This document shows positions 1-13,935 of a stretch of 64,000 nucleotides of DNA, piece by piece. Source of the stretch: Scatophagus argus (lineage: Eukaryota; Chordata; Actinopteri; Scatophagidae). Made by a program: the position numbers and the translations under genes. Under the pieces are notes generated by a model. It was not told where the DNA came from and did no database searches. It saw nothing but the letters and a program-made list of their open reading frames with translations. The stretch spans positions 1,915,627 through 1,979,626 of the forward strand of contig NC_058495.1 in NCBI RefSeq assembly GCF_020382885.2, given 5' to 3'. Positions within the stretch are counted from its first letter, which is position 1. The number at the start of each line of letters is the position of its first letter.

Positions 1-3000
1 ACACACACATGCACACACATTCCACTGGCTGTGTGTAATTAGATTGGACTGAGAAAGCACCGCAAGAGGAGATCCTTTATTTTTGCTGAAGATGCCAAAT
101 TATTCAAGTCAAAAGACTTCAGTCCATGTGAATCATTGAGTGAGTGATGTTGAAGTATTTTTTTGATTTTGTCAAACAAAAATATCATCTCGTTCATGAC
201 TTAATTCCAACTTAAATCCAAGTTATTTAACTTCAGTTCACAGTTCTGGAATTTGTTTTTTTTTTTTTTTTTTGTACTAACGGTGTACCAGTACGGTACA
301 CGGTATACGGCGTATAGTGTTACATGTAGGTACAAAGGGACAGGAAGGGCTAGGAAAAGATCGGGAAGAAAGAGGTAACAACTGGTGACTTACAAAGAAT
401 TTCTATTTATCCTTGGGAGCTCCTCACAGGTCACAAATGAGTCCTAACCACCGCCAGCTGTTGGAGTCATTGTTAAGGGAGTATAGAGATGTGTTGTCTT
501 GGCATTAGGACCGCTTATTTCTTGTGACAAGAAGTAAATTGTTTGTAGTTACTGAAGAGACATACTGAGCTTGAAAGTTACAAAATGCCCCATGGCATCA
601 TCATAACATATATAACTTTTGTCATTGTGCAACAAATCTCATTAAAATTCCACCGTTACCAAATACCGTTTGTGTCCTTCCCTGTCCATAACAGTTACAC
701 TATGACAAGACATAAAACTGACCATCTACAACTGCATCATCATGAAAAAGCTCTCCTACATCCTGTACTCCAACAGCAATTCTGTGTAACAACAGAGTCA
801 GTCCACGTAAACCCGCACCACCTCAGGCTGCTGAAGTCTCACCCCTGGAAGTACGATTTTTTACTGTACACAGGCCTATTTTACAGAGTAACTTCAGGTT
901 ATCGGCCTGCAGCTTGTTCCTGACAGTGTTCTTATCCTGTTGCCTCTGTTTGCTCCAGATATTAAAAAAAAAAGTGTTTACCAAAAGCTGTTAAAAAGGA
1001 ACAATGTAGTTGGTAATTTTGAAATGACTCACAGCAGGTTTGTAAAGTGCTCTGTTGGTCTTACTGTCGCTCTATAGGCCACTCTGTATTGCACTGTGCC
1101 TGTAATGTTACAATACGTAGCCATTATTTTAAAAATATTTACAGTATACACATGTTTTTAAAGGTAGGGTTTGTAATAAAGTATAACCTCTATTTGACAT
1201 GATCTCTTCACAGCAACATTCAATTAAAAAAAACAAAAAAAACATAAACAGTGTGTGACTGTTAGACTGTTACAGGCCAGGTCATAAGCTGACTCGGCTG
1301 TGTGCCTACATGCCTTGACATGCCTTAACATGCACTTTGCTGTGCCTTCGTTTCACCTGACCAGAGGCTTCCACAGCACCAGGTGGATATACAGCTAAAG
1401 CTAAAAGCAAGCTGATCACTTAGGTATGGCAGGGAAGTGCAGCCAAACGTCATGAGGTGGTTAGTTAGTTAGATACGATTAGCAATAATAATGTACCACA
1501 CTTTCACAAGAGCTGAAGAATGAGTGTTACTGCAGACCCGGTCACTTGAAGCACAACAGTGGTGCTGTCAGTGCTGAAGGGTGCAATCAGTTATAAATAA
1601 TAAAGTCACATTTGCATCACATCTGTCGCACTTATATTTTGCATGTAAAAGCATATTATAAAGTAATCAGTAACTTCTGCTCTCAGATACGCAGCAACAC
1701 GGCCGCACTACGTGCTCAAAGAGTCTCAGGCCAGTCTGAGAACGCTGACAACATAACTGTTGGTGTGTAGGACACGTCTGACACGTAATGCATGTGTGTA
1801 TCCCGGGGATACATAAAAGGAAGTGAAAGAGGAAACCTCAGCTTTTGATTGGCTGGCTGGGATGTGTAGACCTGCCTAGTGACTAAACAGCACAGAGACA
1901 CTGAAGACCTCAGTTCAACAAAAGCCTTCTGTGTTTTCCTTCCTGTGTTCACCCTCCACACAACAAACTTGCAGCAGTGTTTTCTGTCTCTACATGTAGG
2001 CTGATCCAGGAGCAGTTCTCCTGACTGCGACTCAGACGAGATCACGTCTATAACAGTGCAGTTCTTTGGAAGAGAACTGCGCTGCAGGAGTTCTTGATTA
2101 GAAGTAAAAGAAAGCAATTGATTCTGAGGTTCCCTTGAATGATGGCTGTTAAATATCATCAGCAGGTATCTGTACCAGTACCAGGCTTTCCATTAGATGT
2201 GTTCATTCAGTTGGGTATTCTTTATAGAAATATATCAGTGAAGCCATAACAATATAAACATTTTCACACCAGGTAAAGTAGATGTAAGATTTTTCAAAAT
2301 GAAGCCTTTTTTTCTTTTACCTTAATTTTCCTTTTATTTTCTCTTTTTATTCTGTTGTTTTTGTCACATTACAGTAAATGTTTAGTCTGTGTGAGTATGC
2401 TTATCTGATACTGTTAAAAGTGCAGTAAATATATTGGACACATGTATAATGTAGCAACTGACATACTGCCAGAGTACAGCAATGCACCTGAACAGGATCT
2501 GGCTGTTTGATAGCAGTCAGCTGTGGACGTGTTTGATTTTTGTTTCTGTTCTCTTTTTTACTTGACGGAAAGTCAGACAGAAGGAGGAATAACTTCCTGC
2601 TGACATTAATAACTCTGAAGTATAGAAAGATCAATCCAGCTAATGGTCCCTTTCCCTTCTCTGTGCCACTGACATAACTTACAGGTTTCAGCACGAAATG
2701 AGATGAATTTCCTGGACTGTTGGAGTGTGACCTTGTGTGTTAAGATGGAAAAACTCACAGAGATGATGATAACGAAAACACCTGGTCAGAACACACACAC
2801 ACACACACACACACACACCTGTGAGGACCCTCACTGCCATACGGTAAGCCGTGTGAATCGTCAAACTGCCCTTTTTAGAAGTGAGGGCTGGATAAACCTC
2901 CTCACTTTTAAAAATGCTCCGACTTTTTCAAACCGTCCTCGTGTTCCGCAAATGTCCAAAACTATCCTCACTTCCCTTAACTTTTGTCCTCGCTTATCAA

Positions 3001-3960
3001 CAGCGTCTTCACTTCAACAACTTTTCACTGTAACACTTTATGGGAGTCTCGTTACTTTTCAAAAACCACTTCAGTCTGCTCAAAAGAGTTTAAACTCATA
3101 CAGGTCCTCACAAAGACAGAAGAACAACGGACACACACACTCCGAGTTGAGGGCAGTTCCTGGTTTATCTTGTGAGCCTCATTCATGTGAAGGTTGAGAT
3201 TTCCTGCAGTTTTGACACAAAGTTGTTTTCGAGCAGAAACGACCTGAATATGTCTGAATCATCTGAATCCTTAAACTTGAAGTCACGACTAAAAAAAAAA
3301 TGATCACATTAGAGCTTAATAAGTTAAACGATTCGACTTGAATCCCTCTTAAGTTTTCTTCTGTTTATTTTCAAGTTGTGCTTGAACCTTGGCAGCAGCG
3401 GTGCAGTTGCTGGCTGGTGTGGAGGCATGGCTCAAACTGAGAATGCTCTGACACCCTCTTCTGGTCAGTCGGCGCCATTTTAAAAACCGCCTCAGACAAT
3501 CAAAGAGCGTCCTTATTTCCTGATGTTTGAGGAAGGGGCTTTCACCATCAGAAAATAAATCCATCCTTTCATAGGGACTCAGAACTCTTCTCTAAGGAAA
3601 TGATGGGGGGAAAAAAAGGAGAAGAAGGTTAGTTTCGTTTGAATAAAGAGGACTTCAACATGGCTGACGTGTCAGGTTCACATTTCCATCATTTAACATG
3701 AAGCCACATGACACATGACGGTTATTTCTATTCTATTTATAACGGTTAATATTCTCAGGTGCACATTACAGATTCATATTTTGTGTTCAGCTGTTGAATC
3801 TGTGTACCATTGAGAAATTAATGAGTAAAATAATAGATTATGATGTATTACCAAGGTTTTAAAGAGTTGTTCTACCCAGAGTAGCTGTTTAAAGAGTACA
3901 GGAAGTAATTGTAATTTTTTTAAAATTTAGAAAATTTCATTTGAACACTAAAAGGGCCTT
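1..3960. other. Left flank without a recognisable gene
   Basis: No exon with a recognisable protein match or consistent splice phase was found here. The open frames are short and low in complexity. A polyadenylation signal AATAAA lies at 1175-1180 on the plus strand, so part of the first 1.2 kb could be the 3' UTR of a plus-strand gene that starts outside the window; this is inference only. Also present are a T-rich run near 257-273 and an (AC)n tract at 2791-2818. That tract is followed by sequence to about 3190 containing 'gaggaccct'-type words that I associate with dispersed fish repeats. Confidence 0.4.
2791..2818. repeat. (AC)n microsatellite
   Basis: An uninterrupted AC dinucleotide run of about 14 units in the intergenic left flank. 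Confidence 0.95.
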
Positions 3961-4017
3961 AACTTTTCAATTCAAGTGTCACATTCAGAGTCACCTTAAA
4001 TAAAGCAAGCCAAAATT

Positions 4018-4195
4018 CACTATATAGACAGAAGTATTGGGACATATGGCAGTTACATCAACAGGGACTTTAACAACATCACATTCTAAATATACAGACA
4101 GCTTTGCAGCTATAACATCTTCCATTCTTCTGGGAAGGCTTTCCACAAGAGTGTTTCTGTGGGAATTTGTGCCCATTCATGCAGTAGAGCATTTG
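4018..4195 (-). mobile_element. Tc1/mariner-like transposon fragment (one end)
   Basis: The plus strand begins with CACTATATAGACAGAAGTAT, very close to the terminal repeat I know from fish Tc1-like elements. Reading inward on the minus strand, the frame encodes residues such as 'TLVESLPRRMEDVIAAK', which resembles the C-terminal end of a Tc1-family transposase. Only this end is visible; no matching second terminus was seen within a few kilobases, and the frame is broken. It is a dead remnant downstream of hgh1. Confidence 0.65.
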
Positions 4196-4953
4196 TTTTT
4201 TTTTTTCATTCTAGATTAATCTGCAATAATAATTCATTAAATTAATAAATCAAAGTAAAAGCATCAAAACCTCACATCTGAGAAGCTGAGGCCATGAATT
4301 TTTTTTTTTTCATGGGAAATGACTTTTGTGATTATCAAATTTGCTGCCATTCAGTTTTTGCATTTGAATAATGAACTGTCTTTAAATGATTCCGTCAAAG
4401 CACTGAGCATTACATCCTAGTGTAACAAACAGCGGCAACACTGTTATTTCATTTGCAGAGAGATAACATACTCACAATGACACCAGCAATGCACATTCAG
4501 GGCTTTAGTGGGATCAACATAATAAGCATGAATTCTTCTAAAGTGAAGACTTTTGACTTGAAAAGATGAGCTGGATGAACGTGCTGTACAGAGTTCAATC
4601 GACTCAGTAAAGAAACACGATTACCATATTAGCAGACTTCCCAGCATGCATTGTGTGTGAGTTCAGACTCTGCTGAGGCCCTTCCTTTTCTCACTTTGAA
4701 TAACACATGTATGATGGAAACCGGCTGTGTGTCTTTAATACTGTACATCTTAACATTAATCATGGTTTGTTTCTACAGTTAGGAAAACATTACAAAAGAT
4801 GATGTTTGCTGTTTGACACTGGGAACAGTTTCAGATGCTGTCTATGTACCAATGCTGGTACACTGTACCAGGTGCTGAATCTTCAAAAGGACAGCAAAGA
4901 AAAACCAAAGCTAACTGTATGTCTTTAGGTTGAAGAAGACCGTGACTCTGAAC

Positions 4954-5213
4954 TACCGTAATTTCCGGACTATAAGCCCCTACTTTTTTCACACGCTTTG
5001 AACCCTGCGGTTTAAACAATAATGTGGCTAATTTATGGATTTTGCCTCCAGACGAAAGTGACATTGAGAGCAACAACGAAGGAGAGACTGACAACGTGGA
5101 CACCTGCGGTTTATAGACAGTTGCGGCCTATATATGTACAAGTTTTTTTTCTTTTCAAATTTAGTGTGTGCGGCTTATATTCAGGTGCGCTCAATAGTCC
5201 GCAAATTACGGTA
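4954..5213. mobile_element. Short inverted-repeat element (MITE), 260 bp
   Basis: The first 20 bases, TACCGTAATTTCCGGACTAT, and the last 20 are inverted repeats matching at 19 of 20 positions. The interior has no coding capacity, and its sub-terminal 'cggcttata' and 'cggtttata' words recur. This is the structure of a non-autonomous DNA transposon. I recognise the terminal sequence as a dispersed vertebrate/fish repeat but do not assign a superfamily. It lies between the Tc1-like fragment and the 3' end of hgh1. Confidence 0.8.
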
Positions 5214-6214
5214 ATTATTCACCTTAACTCAAATATTTAAGGGAGAAGTTGAACTAATATTTTTAAGTCCAAAGTGCCCAGAAATATTTGCAGTGAATGT
5301 TTTAGTATTTTAAACATTACAGAACAGTCATTAGATTTGAAATGTGTCGTGTGCGTGAACTGGTGCAGCAAACATCTGGAATATTTCTATTTCATTCAAA
5401 GGTACAGCCACATACCTTGTGTTTGAATATTTCGCTCCATGTAAATGTAGCTTAAATGAAGAGAGATGGAGCAACATGTCACATAGTCTATGATACTGTC
5501 AGAATGCAATAAGAAGACTTTTTCATCCTTAAACCAAATGAAAGCAGGAACCTGAGGAGCCTGGGCTCACCCTGAACACAGTCTGACAACCCAACCGCAA
5601 GACGACATCTCATCACAGTGAAGAAGCTGAGAGTGCAGCCCATCACGTAGTGGTGGTGATTTTACACGCTGCCTCATGTCTGACTAAGCAGGTGACTCAC
5701 TTTAATTATCATGAAGGTACGTTTTTGCAAAGTTCAGTTTCAGACCACTGTAATACATCCGTAATTCACCTTTTTTTAAACAGAATAATCATAATAAAAT
5801 CAGTTTAAGAAGCAGAAACATTAAACAGATTTTAAGTTGTTGAAATTCTTCTCATATCAGATGCATCTTTAAAATCTTCTTCTTCCTGAGACAAAGGAGA
5901 AAAGAAAACACATGCTGAAACTGATGAGGAAGCGGATCGAGTGTGGCAGCGTGAGGATCCCTCACACTCACATCATCACTGCAGCAGAGAAAACACAAAA
6001 CATATTTTAACATTTTTACTTGTCAGTCAGCTTCTCCAGCAGGGACAGAGCTCACTCTGGGGCGACGTGGCTCTTTTTGAAAATGTCTCGTCATGTCTGA
6101 ATAGAGCTGTAATGAACGTTTAAGTGACAGCCGTGCATGAATGATGAAAAACCATCCAAGTGCACAAGGAGGTGAAGCCACAAATCTTACAAATTCCCGG
6201 TCTAAAGAGAGGGT
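5214..6214. other. Region downstream of hgh1, probable 3' UTR plus intergenic
   Basis: This stretch follows the hgh1 stop codon on the minus strand. No canonical minus-strand AATAAA was seen here; a weaker ATTAAA variant is present near 5702-5707. The extent of the 3' UTR is therefore unresolved. No other gene was seen. Confidence 0.4.
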
Positions 6215-9200
6215 TTATCGAATCAGTCCGTCCTCCCGTCCTTCGTCTGTTCCCTCTGCGTTACTACTGTTCTTTTTCTTTTCCTCCTCCTCCTCCTGTC
6301 TCATCTGTTCCTGCTCTTTCTGCAGTTCCTGCTCTTCTCTGATGTCAGCCTCCTTCAGTTTCTTCTCCACATCCTCAGGTATCTCCACCTCCATCAGGTT
6401 CTCCATCCCCTGCTCTGGCTCGTCTCCTATCAGCACCTGGAGGGAGGGAGGAGACAGAGTGACATTCAGTTCCCACTTTATCAGGTCCACCTGCCTAAGA
6501 CTCTTGAGGTCTAATGCAACAGCAAACCCTTGCCTCATTACAATATTCAATTTGTTTTGAAACTGCTTTAGGGAGGAGTTGATTTAATTGTATGGTGATT
6601 TTGGAGAATGAAGCTTTAATTCATCTGCCATTTTCAAAAACATATGTGGGGAGGTGGGGAGTTTGTATTTCTTTATCCACTCCCACTCCACACACTTGTC
6701 CCAGATGGTGATGCACCTGTACAATAGTGTCACTTACTTACTTACTCATTTTCAATGGCTTCATGACAAACTGTGACTTTCTTGACTTGTAAAATTATCT
6801 TTTGAATTGACCAACAGTGTGATTCATGACACAAACAGGATCAAACAATAATTTTTATCTCTTTATATTTTCCTCTGAAATAAGGTCCAATGTGGACAGA
6901 CGAGGGACTGAAATACGCACTCAGTGACAGGCTTTTACCAACAGTTAACATCTAATGAGTCAGACTACAGTTGAATTCTTTTGTGGCACACATTTTGACT
7001 TGTCAGCACTTATGTCACCTCTGACATTAATGATGGCTCTGTTTAAATAAAGAGTTCCAGTAAGAAGTGTGTGACAGTAAAGCTGGCATGCATAATACCA
7101 GCACCCTGGAAATGAGGGAACTTAAATCACTAATCTATTTTCAAAATAGTTCATATTTAATTTTCTATTCAACGACTAACTGATAACTCAGCTAATAATT
7201 TCAGCCCTAGCTGTGACCCAAACTTCTGGATCAGGAATATCAGGGTCCAAGAAAAAAAAAAAAAAACATCCTGACATTGCCGTCGTCTTCCTCTATGACC
7301 CACTACAAAGCAGACACTTTGACTGGACATAAAGCACAGAGGGAATTAATAACATTCACAACGGCTCAGTTCCATTCAGTGTTCTTGTAGACTACTGGAC
7401 GAGCCTGAGAACATGATATCCCCTAAGTGGAACACAGCCATCATTAATGTTATTAAATACACCTGTTCTTTCCCTACATGTCGTAATGTCTGCCGTGAAA
7501 AGGCTCTCTAGTTGTGCCTGGCCCTGATTATCACTGCACGTTCAGGACATCATCAGGCTGAAAGCGGCTCAAGCGAGGGAACCATGGTGGCTAACTGAAG
7601 CCGACTATGCTGGTCCTGTGGGATCTCCTCACAATTATTTTATTCAGTTTGGAAGTACAGCAAAATCTAAACAGATCATGGTTTCATTCCTATGTTGACT
7701 GTGCGTGAATTAAAATTAGTGACAGCTCACATCCATGTCTGTCTAGACTCAAATAATGTATGTAATGTAGACTAGGAATGAGTTCAATAAAAAAACATGA
7801 AGATTTTTGTTTAGTTTTTGGTGTTATTATAATAATTATTATTATAATAATTGTGGAAAAACCACTGAACCTGTGGAGGACTACAGTGCTTCAAATATGG
7901 ATGTTGCTACAAAGAAACAAGTTAGTTAAAACTCTAAAAAATAAGTTGGTAAGTAAATAAAGTAAATAAGTTTTTTTTTAGAGAAAGGGATCCACTGTAA
8001 TTCAGAAATAAGTTTGGGTGCCCAGTGGTCACAATAAAAGAGGAAAATTTCAAGAGAGGATTTGACAGTTGAAAGCCTTGTTTTGTTTGAAGTTTTGTTC
8101 AGTTTCCTACCTGGACCAGTTTCTCACAGGCTGCTCTGACATGGATGTCCTTCTCCCAGTGGTGATACTCTCTCATGATTGGATAAACGTTCTTCTCTTT
8201 TAGCGTTAGCCGGCTGCTTTTGGTCGCAGTCAGCTGCACAAGAGAACAAACGGTAAAAAGATCAACATGAGAGCGCGAGTGTTACACATGTGCGGTTCTC
8301 GGGTGTGTCTGTTGTGTCATACCAGTAAAAGTATTTCCAGCAGCATCTTCCTGATGTCGGGGTCTTCTTCTCGCTTCTTGTCCTCTGGGAGGTACTGCAG
8401 GTCCACAGGCAAACCTGAACATCAAGTCACATGGATTGTGAACAGTGGACAATGGACAATTATCAAACGAAAACAGAAACACACACTCACCCTCATTTTC
8501 TTCCTCTGTCAGCTCCTCTGGACCGGCCAGCGGCAGCAGGAGGAACGGCAGTATGTCCACGGCATCGCTTAGCAACCACTCATGATGAGCTGAACACGGT
8601 GAGGAGAAGTTAGGATCAGATGAGCAGGTCTTAGCTCAAGGAGATATTCTTTCTGCCTAATTAAAATGATTTTTTTACACTCAGTCTATCATGCATCAAC
8701 ATATTTTTTTAGTGAGCAACGGTTAGTTAGCTATCGAGCAACGGACTTTAAAAATAATAATTATAATAATAAAAAAAAAAAACTGCATTAATGTGCGACA
8801 AAACAATTGTCGATGCGTTAACGTGATAATAATGCCCAGCCCTGACTTTAAATTTTTAATTTTAATCTTTCTGATTTCAGAGTCACGTCTGCTGGTGTTG
8901 ACACAAACTATTAGTGGTCGTTACGAGACTTAAGGATTACCTGTGTGTGTTTTGGAGAGACAAAATGCATTAACAAACTAGAGATGTTCCTAATGACTCA
9001 TCTCATTTGTGCACCTGCGTCCAGTCACACGTCCCGAGTCAAAGTTTGGACTTATATTGCATGTGAGCCAGAGCACAAAGGTGAAACCTACGGGACCAAT
9101 GTGGTGTCCGACAAACCCTCTAGAAATGACTCCCACATACACATTAATAGGATACAAATAATTAGTTTAATAACCCACTGGTATTTCTGGTGCCGACTAG

Positions 9201-12200
9201 TAAGGGTAGAGACGCTGACTTGTCGGCTAATCGCTCATGTCCCTATGTTCAACATGTGAACAGAATGAATCTCTGAAATCAGATTTCAGACATCTCAAAT
9301 GCTCATTGGCTGCATTCATACTGTTTTGATATCACACAGCTACCTGATCTGGCCAATTCATATGAATCGACCAGGTGTGAATGCGGTCTCACCGTGGTCA
9401 AAGCAACAGTTGCGCAGGGTGCCTATGACGCCGCCCCTCCTCACACTCGACGCCTGGTATTGAGTGAAGGGCAACAGCCTCTGGACTACACACCTGCAAC
9501 ACACACATTTACAACAAGGATGTCAATATCCAAATTTGTTGGTGTATATTCCACATAATAAGTACCACGAAACCAAGAAAACCAAGAAATCACATATAAG
9601 CTCACATGTGTCCTATGTTTAGATCATGAACAAAAACTTTGTGCCCTCTCCTCTGTCTCTTCTGCAAATTCTGACCAGTGAAGGAGGTAGGAAATGTAAA
9701 AAGGGAACTTTGTGAAGTGCTCAGAACTTGCCCAATTTGCACTTGCAAATTGCTGCAAGAAAAGGGTTTTATCAGTTACTCTCTCGATAATTTGCGCAAT
9801 AATTGATCAGTCACCCTATAAAATGTAAGAAAATTGTAAAACATTTTCCTCACAATTTCTCAGAACCCTCAGTGACATCTTCAAATTGCTCCTATTGTCC
9901 AACTAACAGTCCAAAACCCAAAGACTCTTCATTCACTATCGTAAATAACAAAGAAAAACAGCAAATAATTACATTTAAGAAGCTAGAAACATGACTAAAA
10001 CAATTCATGTATTATCATATTATCAAAATAACAAATAATTAATGTCTCAGTCAACTAATTGAGACATTTCGGCTCAGTAGGATGCCAGTTTTGAAAATGC
10101 AGATCTATCTTCCGTAACCATTATTTTTTCTCACCTGTCCTTGTCCATTATGTAGTTTCTGGCCTCAGACAGCTGTGTCAGGTTGGACAGCAGAGGACCC
10201 ATGTAGTGGAGCTTGGCCTTCTTGTTGTAACCTTCAGTACAGAAGATCTCCACCAGCTGAGTCAGACCAGGCCCCTCCTGGATGGCCTACAATGGCAGAG
10301 AAACGCTTCATTTCTCACTATTCAGCACTTTGAGCAGGGCTCAACCAGAAGCGCTAGCTCAGATAACCTGAGAGTCTCTGCAGAAGCGTAAGGGATCAGC
10401 AGTCCACTGATAAATGGTCTAGTCGAGCTGCGTGAGCCAAAACCTTCTCCCATACCCGCCAACATTTATAGATCAGTCACCTTGAACACAGTCTTGCAGG
10501 TCTTCTCATGGCGGGTCAAATTGGACAGGATGGTGCAGATCTGATCAGAGAACGGGTACTCTGGATCCAGAAGGTTCTTTAACAATACTGGCACAACTTT
10601 GCCATCCGCCACCAAAACCTGGGCGAGACATAACCAAGAACACACACCTGTACATATTTTTTTTCAAAGAGGAACTAAACACTGAATCAACAACATCATG
10701 AACAGAAACAGGGTTTCCCATACATTCACTAACTTTCTCTGTCTCTCTCCCATGGACACAGACTTTACTTGGACAGGCCACTCAGGTGTATCAACAGTAA
10801 GCATATTTGGCAACCCATATCAGCAGCTTTTAATCAACATTTTTAATCCGTCTGAAAGAAAGACACCATTTACGATCATAGTCTCCCTGCACTCTACTGC
10901 TAACCATCACATGCTCTGCGGTCCCAATGAAACACACAGAGAGAGAAAGATGAGATGTTCTCTGGTGTTACGTTCCCAGTGTAAATGCAATGACTGTGGC
11001 GCGACCAAATGTGTAAATGACGTGTGCATAATTTTGGGAACTAACCCGCCAAAGTTCCCGTCCACACAGATATCAAGCAAATTCAACAATATGAAAACTG
11101 GGACAGCTGGGCTTTCAGTGTATTTGGGAAAGACATTTTTCCCATACAGACAGCTCAACTCTATACGGTTGCCTATACATTTATATGATTTAATTCGTCT
11201 AATGACAGACGGTGGATGTGTTCTTCCGCTGGGAATACAGTCAGTCCAGGAAAAAAAGCGGATGCCAGTGTTATGTGCATCCACTGAAGTGAGTATAAGC
11301 TAAACATGAAGTTGTAAACAAAACGCGTACACTTTGCACTATCAATATAGTTACAAGATGAATATTTGGAGTCACACTGGATAATGTTATCTACGCCTGT
11401 TAATTTGGCACACTGTTCATCCTACCATCTTCTGGTAAGATGAATTCAGGACTTATAAACTCCCTTTCATAACCCCTCGTCTCTGCCACAGTTAAAGCAT
11501 CACTCTGTGGGAAACACTGCTGTAAAGCTGTTCTTCTTTTGTTTTATTCTCCAAATGAGCACTGTCAAAGGAGGGTTTCACTCTGAGACAGTCAATCAGC
11601 ACTGCTAACCTGGTGCAGGGTCTCGTCAGCTGACAGGTTGATGAAGATGTGGTAACAGTCCTTCACTATAGCAATAGAGGGATCACAAGTCAGAGCAAAC
11701 AGGGCAGCCAGTAAGTCAGGTTTAGAGCGGAGGAAGCGGCAGCCATCCCTGAAAACAAACAAACAAACACATACACACAGAGCGAGTTAACTTTGGAAAC
11801 TTTAAGTCCACATACAAACAGCTGAGTGACTGAGTGACAGGGAATGAAGGTTAAGACCACAAAAGTGAGCAAGGAGTTTTCCTTCAGCTGATATAAAACA
11901 TTCTCTTTATTTAATTTAGTTTGGATCTTCCTGCTTTTACTGATATTTTAATTTTCTTTTACACATTATTACTAATACATTTTCAAAAACAGACCTTGGA
12001 TGAATTCTAAGTTATTCGTGGCCAGTGCACAAATACAGCACACATGCAGAGTGGCAAACATGCTGTATGGTATGCTTCATGCCAAGCCTCCATTCTACCT
12101 GTGTAAAACTTACAATCAAGTGCAATTATTCATTTATTATGTGTGTCCTGCTCATAGTTTAAGCAAAATCCTGAACACACTGGGGAGCACATTGCATTGG

Positions 12201-12464
12201 ATGGCAGTGGACAAGATGGCTTCAGAGTCTGGTGTGGTTCAGCACTAGTCTTGCAATTGCATTGGATTTGAGAGTAGAAACAACAGTCCAGTCCACCATA
12301 TTAAAATTAAAAGCTACATTATCATCAGTGGCATCATCATCATCAGCCTCCTACCTGTGTCCAGACAGTCCCAGGATGCACTCTGTGGCCCCAGCTTTGA
12401 CATCCGGGCGTGTACTGGGGGTTAGGAAGGAGAGCAGCTCTGCAGCCTCAGAATCACTTAGCAT
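6215..12464 (-). CDS. hgh1: HGH1 homolog, armadillo-like chaperone for eEF2
   Basis: Coding exons in transcript order: 12464-12355, 11748-11610, 10618-10481, 10286-10135, 9493-9393, 8589-8491, 8414-8323, 8233-8111, 6436-6215. All introns are GT..AG, phases agree, and the sum is 1176 nt or 391 aa, like human HGH1 (about 390 aa by recollection). The protein starts MLSDSEAAELLSFL and is an alpha-helical ARM-like solenoid. Family-typical stretches are 'HIFINLSADETLHQ' (about residues 70-83), 'QICTILSNLTRHEKTC', 'GGVIGTLRNCCFDH' (about 200-213) and 'VLIGDEPEQGMENLMEVEIP' (about 319-338). The end is a highly charged Glu/Lys/Gln tail with probable coiled coil. From yeast work, Hgh1 helps fold translation elongation factor 2 together with TRiC and Cns1, in the cytosol. 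The start codon is the first ATG after a 3' splice site at 12477/12478, with a 5' non-coding exon farther upstream. The 1.7-kb last intron is the longest within the coding region. Confidence 0.96.
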
Positions 12465-13260
12465 TTTCTAACAGTGTCTGGGAAACAGAAAGCACAGGAA
12501 GACCATCAGCTTAGACAACACACATCACACTATGCTACTGATATTACTACAGTCTGATCTGAAAATCTGATCTGAAATCAGCAAAACCAAACTTCAAGTA
12601 AAATGACAACAATATAAGCTATTGGACATATTTCAATTATTCATGTGATTGTTGTTAAAAAAGCTGTTATGAGACTGAGAAACAAATTTAATGCAATTCG
12701 TCTTCTGTGATGTGAAAGTGTTGCAATATATTATGCAGGCAGAGAAACTAGGATTAATAGCTTTATTTTCTACAATGTTATCATTATCTGTGTAATTAGC
12801 TGGCTATTGCTTCACTAAACAGCAATGGTTGGTCTGCTGAGGTTTCAGCATGACTGCTGTAATAACAACGCTAAAAAGGCAACATTGTGAAGAATAAGAA
12901 CTAAGAATTAAGAATCAAGAACTAAGAATCAGAATTCTTTCCACGCAAGGGCAAAGTTTCCATCGCATTTTCAGAGTATGGCGAAATCGTTTGCTGAACT
13001 CTTTGGTGAAGGTTAATATAATTATATATTGACGAATGTTTTTTGGTATAAAAACATCTTACCTTAAAGGAGCTACAGGACTTGTCCAGCTTTCATTTCG
13101 CTGTAACACCTCTTGTATACTCCTACTGAACATTAAACGGTGCGCAGTGTTCGTGGAGGCACATGTGGACAGTACACATTGCTATGGAGTGGAGTTCTTC
13201 CGGTTAGCTTCCTCCTCGTCTTCGTTTGAGCAGTTTAAACGGCACTGTGTGAATATTACT
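12465..13260 (-). promoter_or_regulatory. hgh1: hgh1 5' UTR intron and promoter region
   Basis: On the minus strand a consensus donor (AAG followed by GTAAGA) ends an exon at 13063. The matching acceptor (TTTCCCAG) opens at 12477, 13 bases before the hgh1 ATG. The first exon is therefore non-coding and starts somewhere near 13100-13250. Around 13196-13205 the minus strand reads TAACCGGAAG, an ETS-type site common in housekeeping promoters. No TATA box is evident. The intron itself (12478-13062) carries a degenerate AAGAAT/AAGAAC tandem tract near 12892-12935. The exact transcription start cannot be fixed from sequence alone. Confidence 0.6.
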
Positions 13261-13269
13261 GCCCTCTAG

Positions 13270-13903
13270 TGGTAGCTACGCGTGCTGCTTTCTGGTTAGA
13301 CACAACTGGATCTGGTTGAAACTGGATAACATCCATAAATGTACTGTACTTGAAGGACATTGTGTACTAACCGGATGAAGCAGAGACAAACACATCCACT
13401 GAGACAAATATAAGTCCATCAGTCTCTTTGTTTGCATGTGCATTTTCAAATTTGCCATAAAGTCTATTTGTTATTATCTGTTGTTTATGGTTATTATTCT
13501 CTTTATATCATTGAATATGTGTTCAGAACTATTAAAGGCCTTCCGAACCCCAGTCTGTTGTGGAGTTTGAGACTTCAAATAGTTTATTTGAAGTCGTTGA
13601 AGCTGAAGTTGTTATTTTTTCTGGCCACAGGCAGCCCAGAGAAAGAGTCTCATTATCCTAAACTTGTACACTGGTCAGCTGTTTAGTAAAGCAGTGCTTC
13701 TGCTGAACAGCAAGCTGCTACGTCCCGTACTGATCAACTACTTGGCATTTCTTTCACTTTCTGTAAAGACTGAGCAACACCAAAAATCCATCAGGGTTCA
13801 ACACAAGCACGTTAGAATTAAGTGTACCTTGAAATTGAACAAAACAACTGAATACCGTCAGTTTTCTTTCTTCTCTCTCTCCCTCTCGCTCCCCTCTCTT
13901 TCG

Positions 13904-13935
<32 letters not shown>

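Noticed and set aside
585-923. 112-codon open frame on the plus strand
   Set aside because: Composition is AT-rich and irregular, no family resemblance, no splice context; likely chance or UTR sequence.
2703-3197. 164-codon open frame spanning an (AC)n run
   Set aside because: It reads through a microsatellite as Thr-His repeats and then through repeat-like DNA; no protein family recognised.
10698-11303. 201-codon open frame on the plus strand
   Set aside because: It lies in an hgh1 intron on the opposite strand, with no domain resemblance and an overlapping antisense open frame; probably chance.
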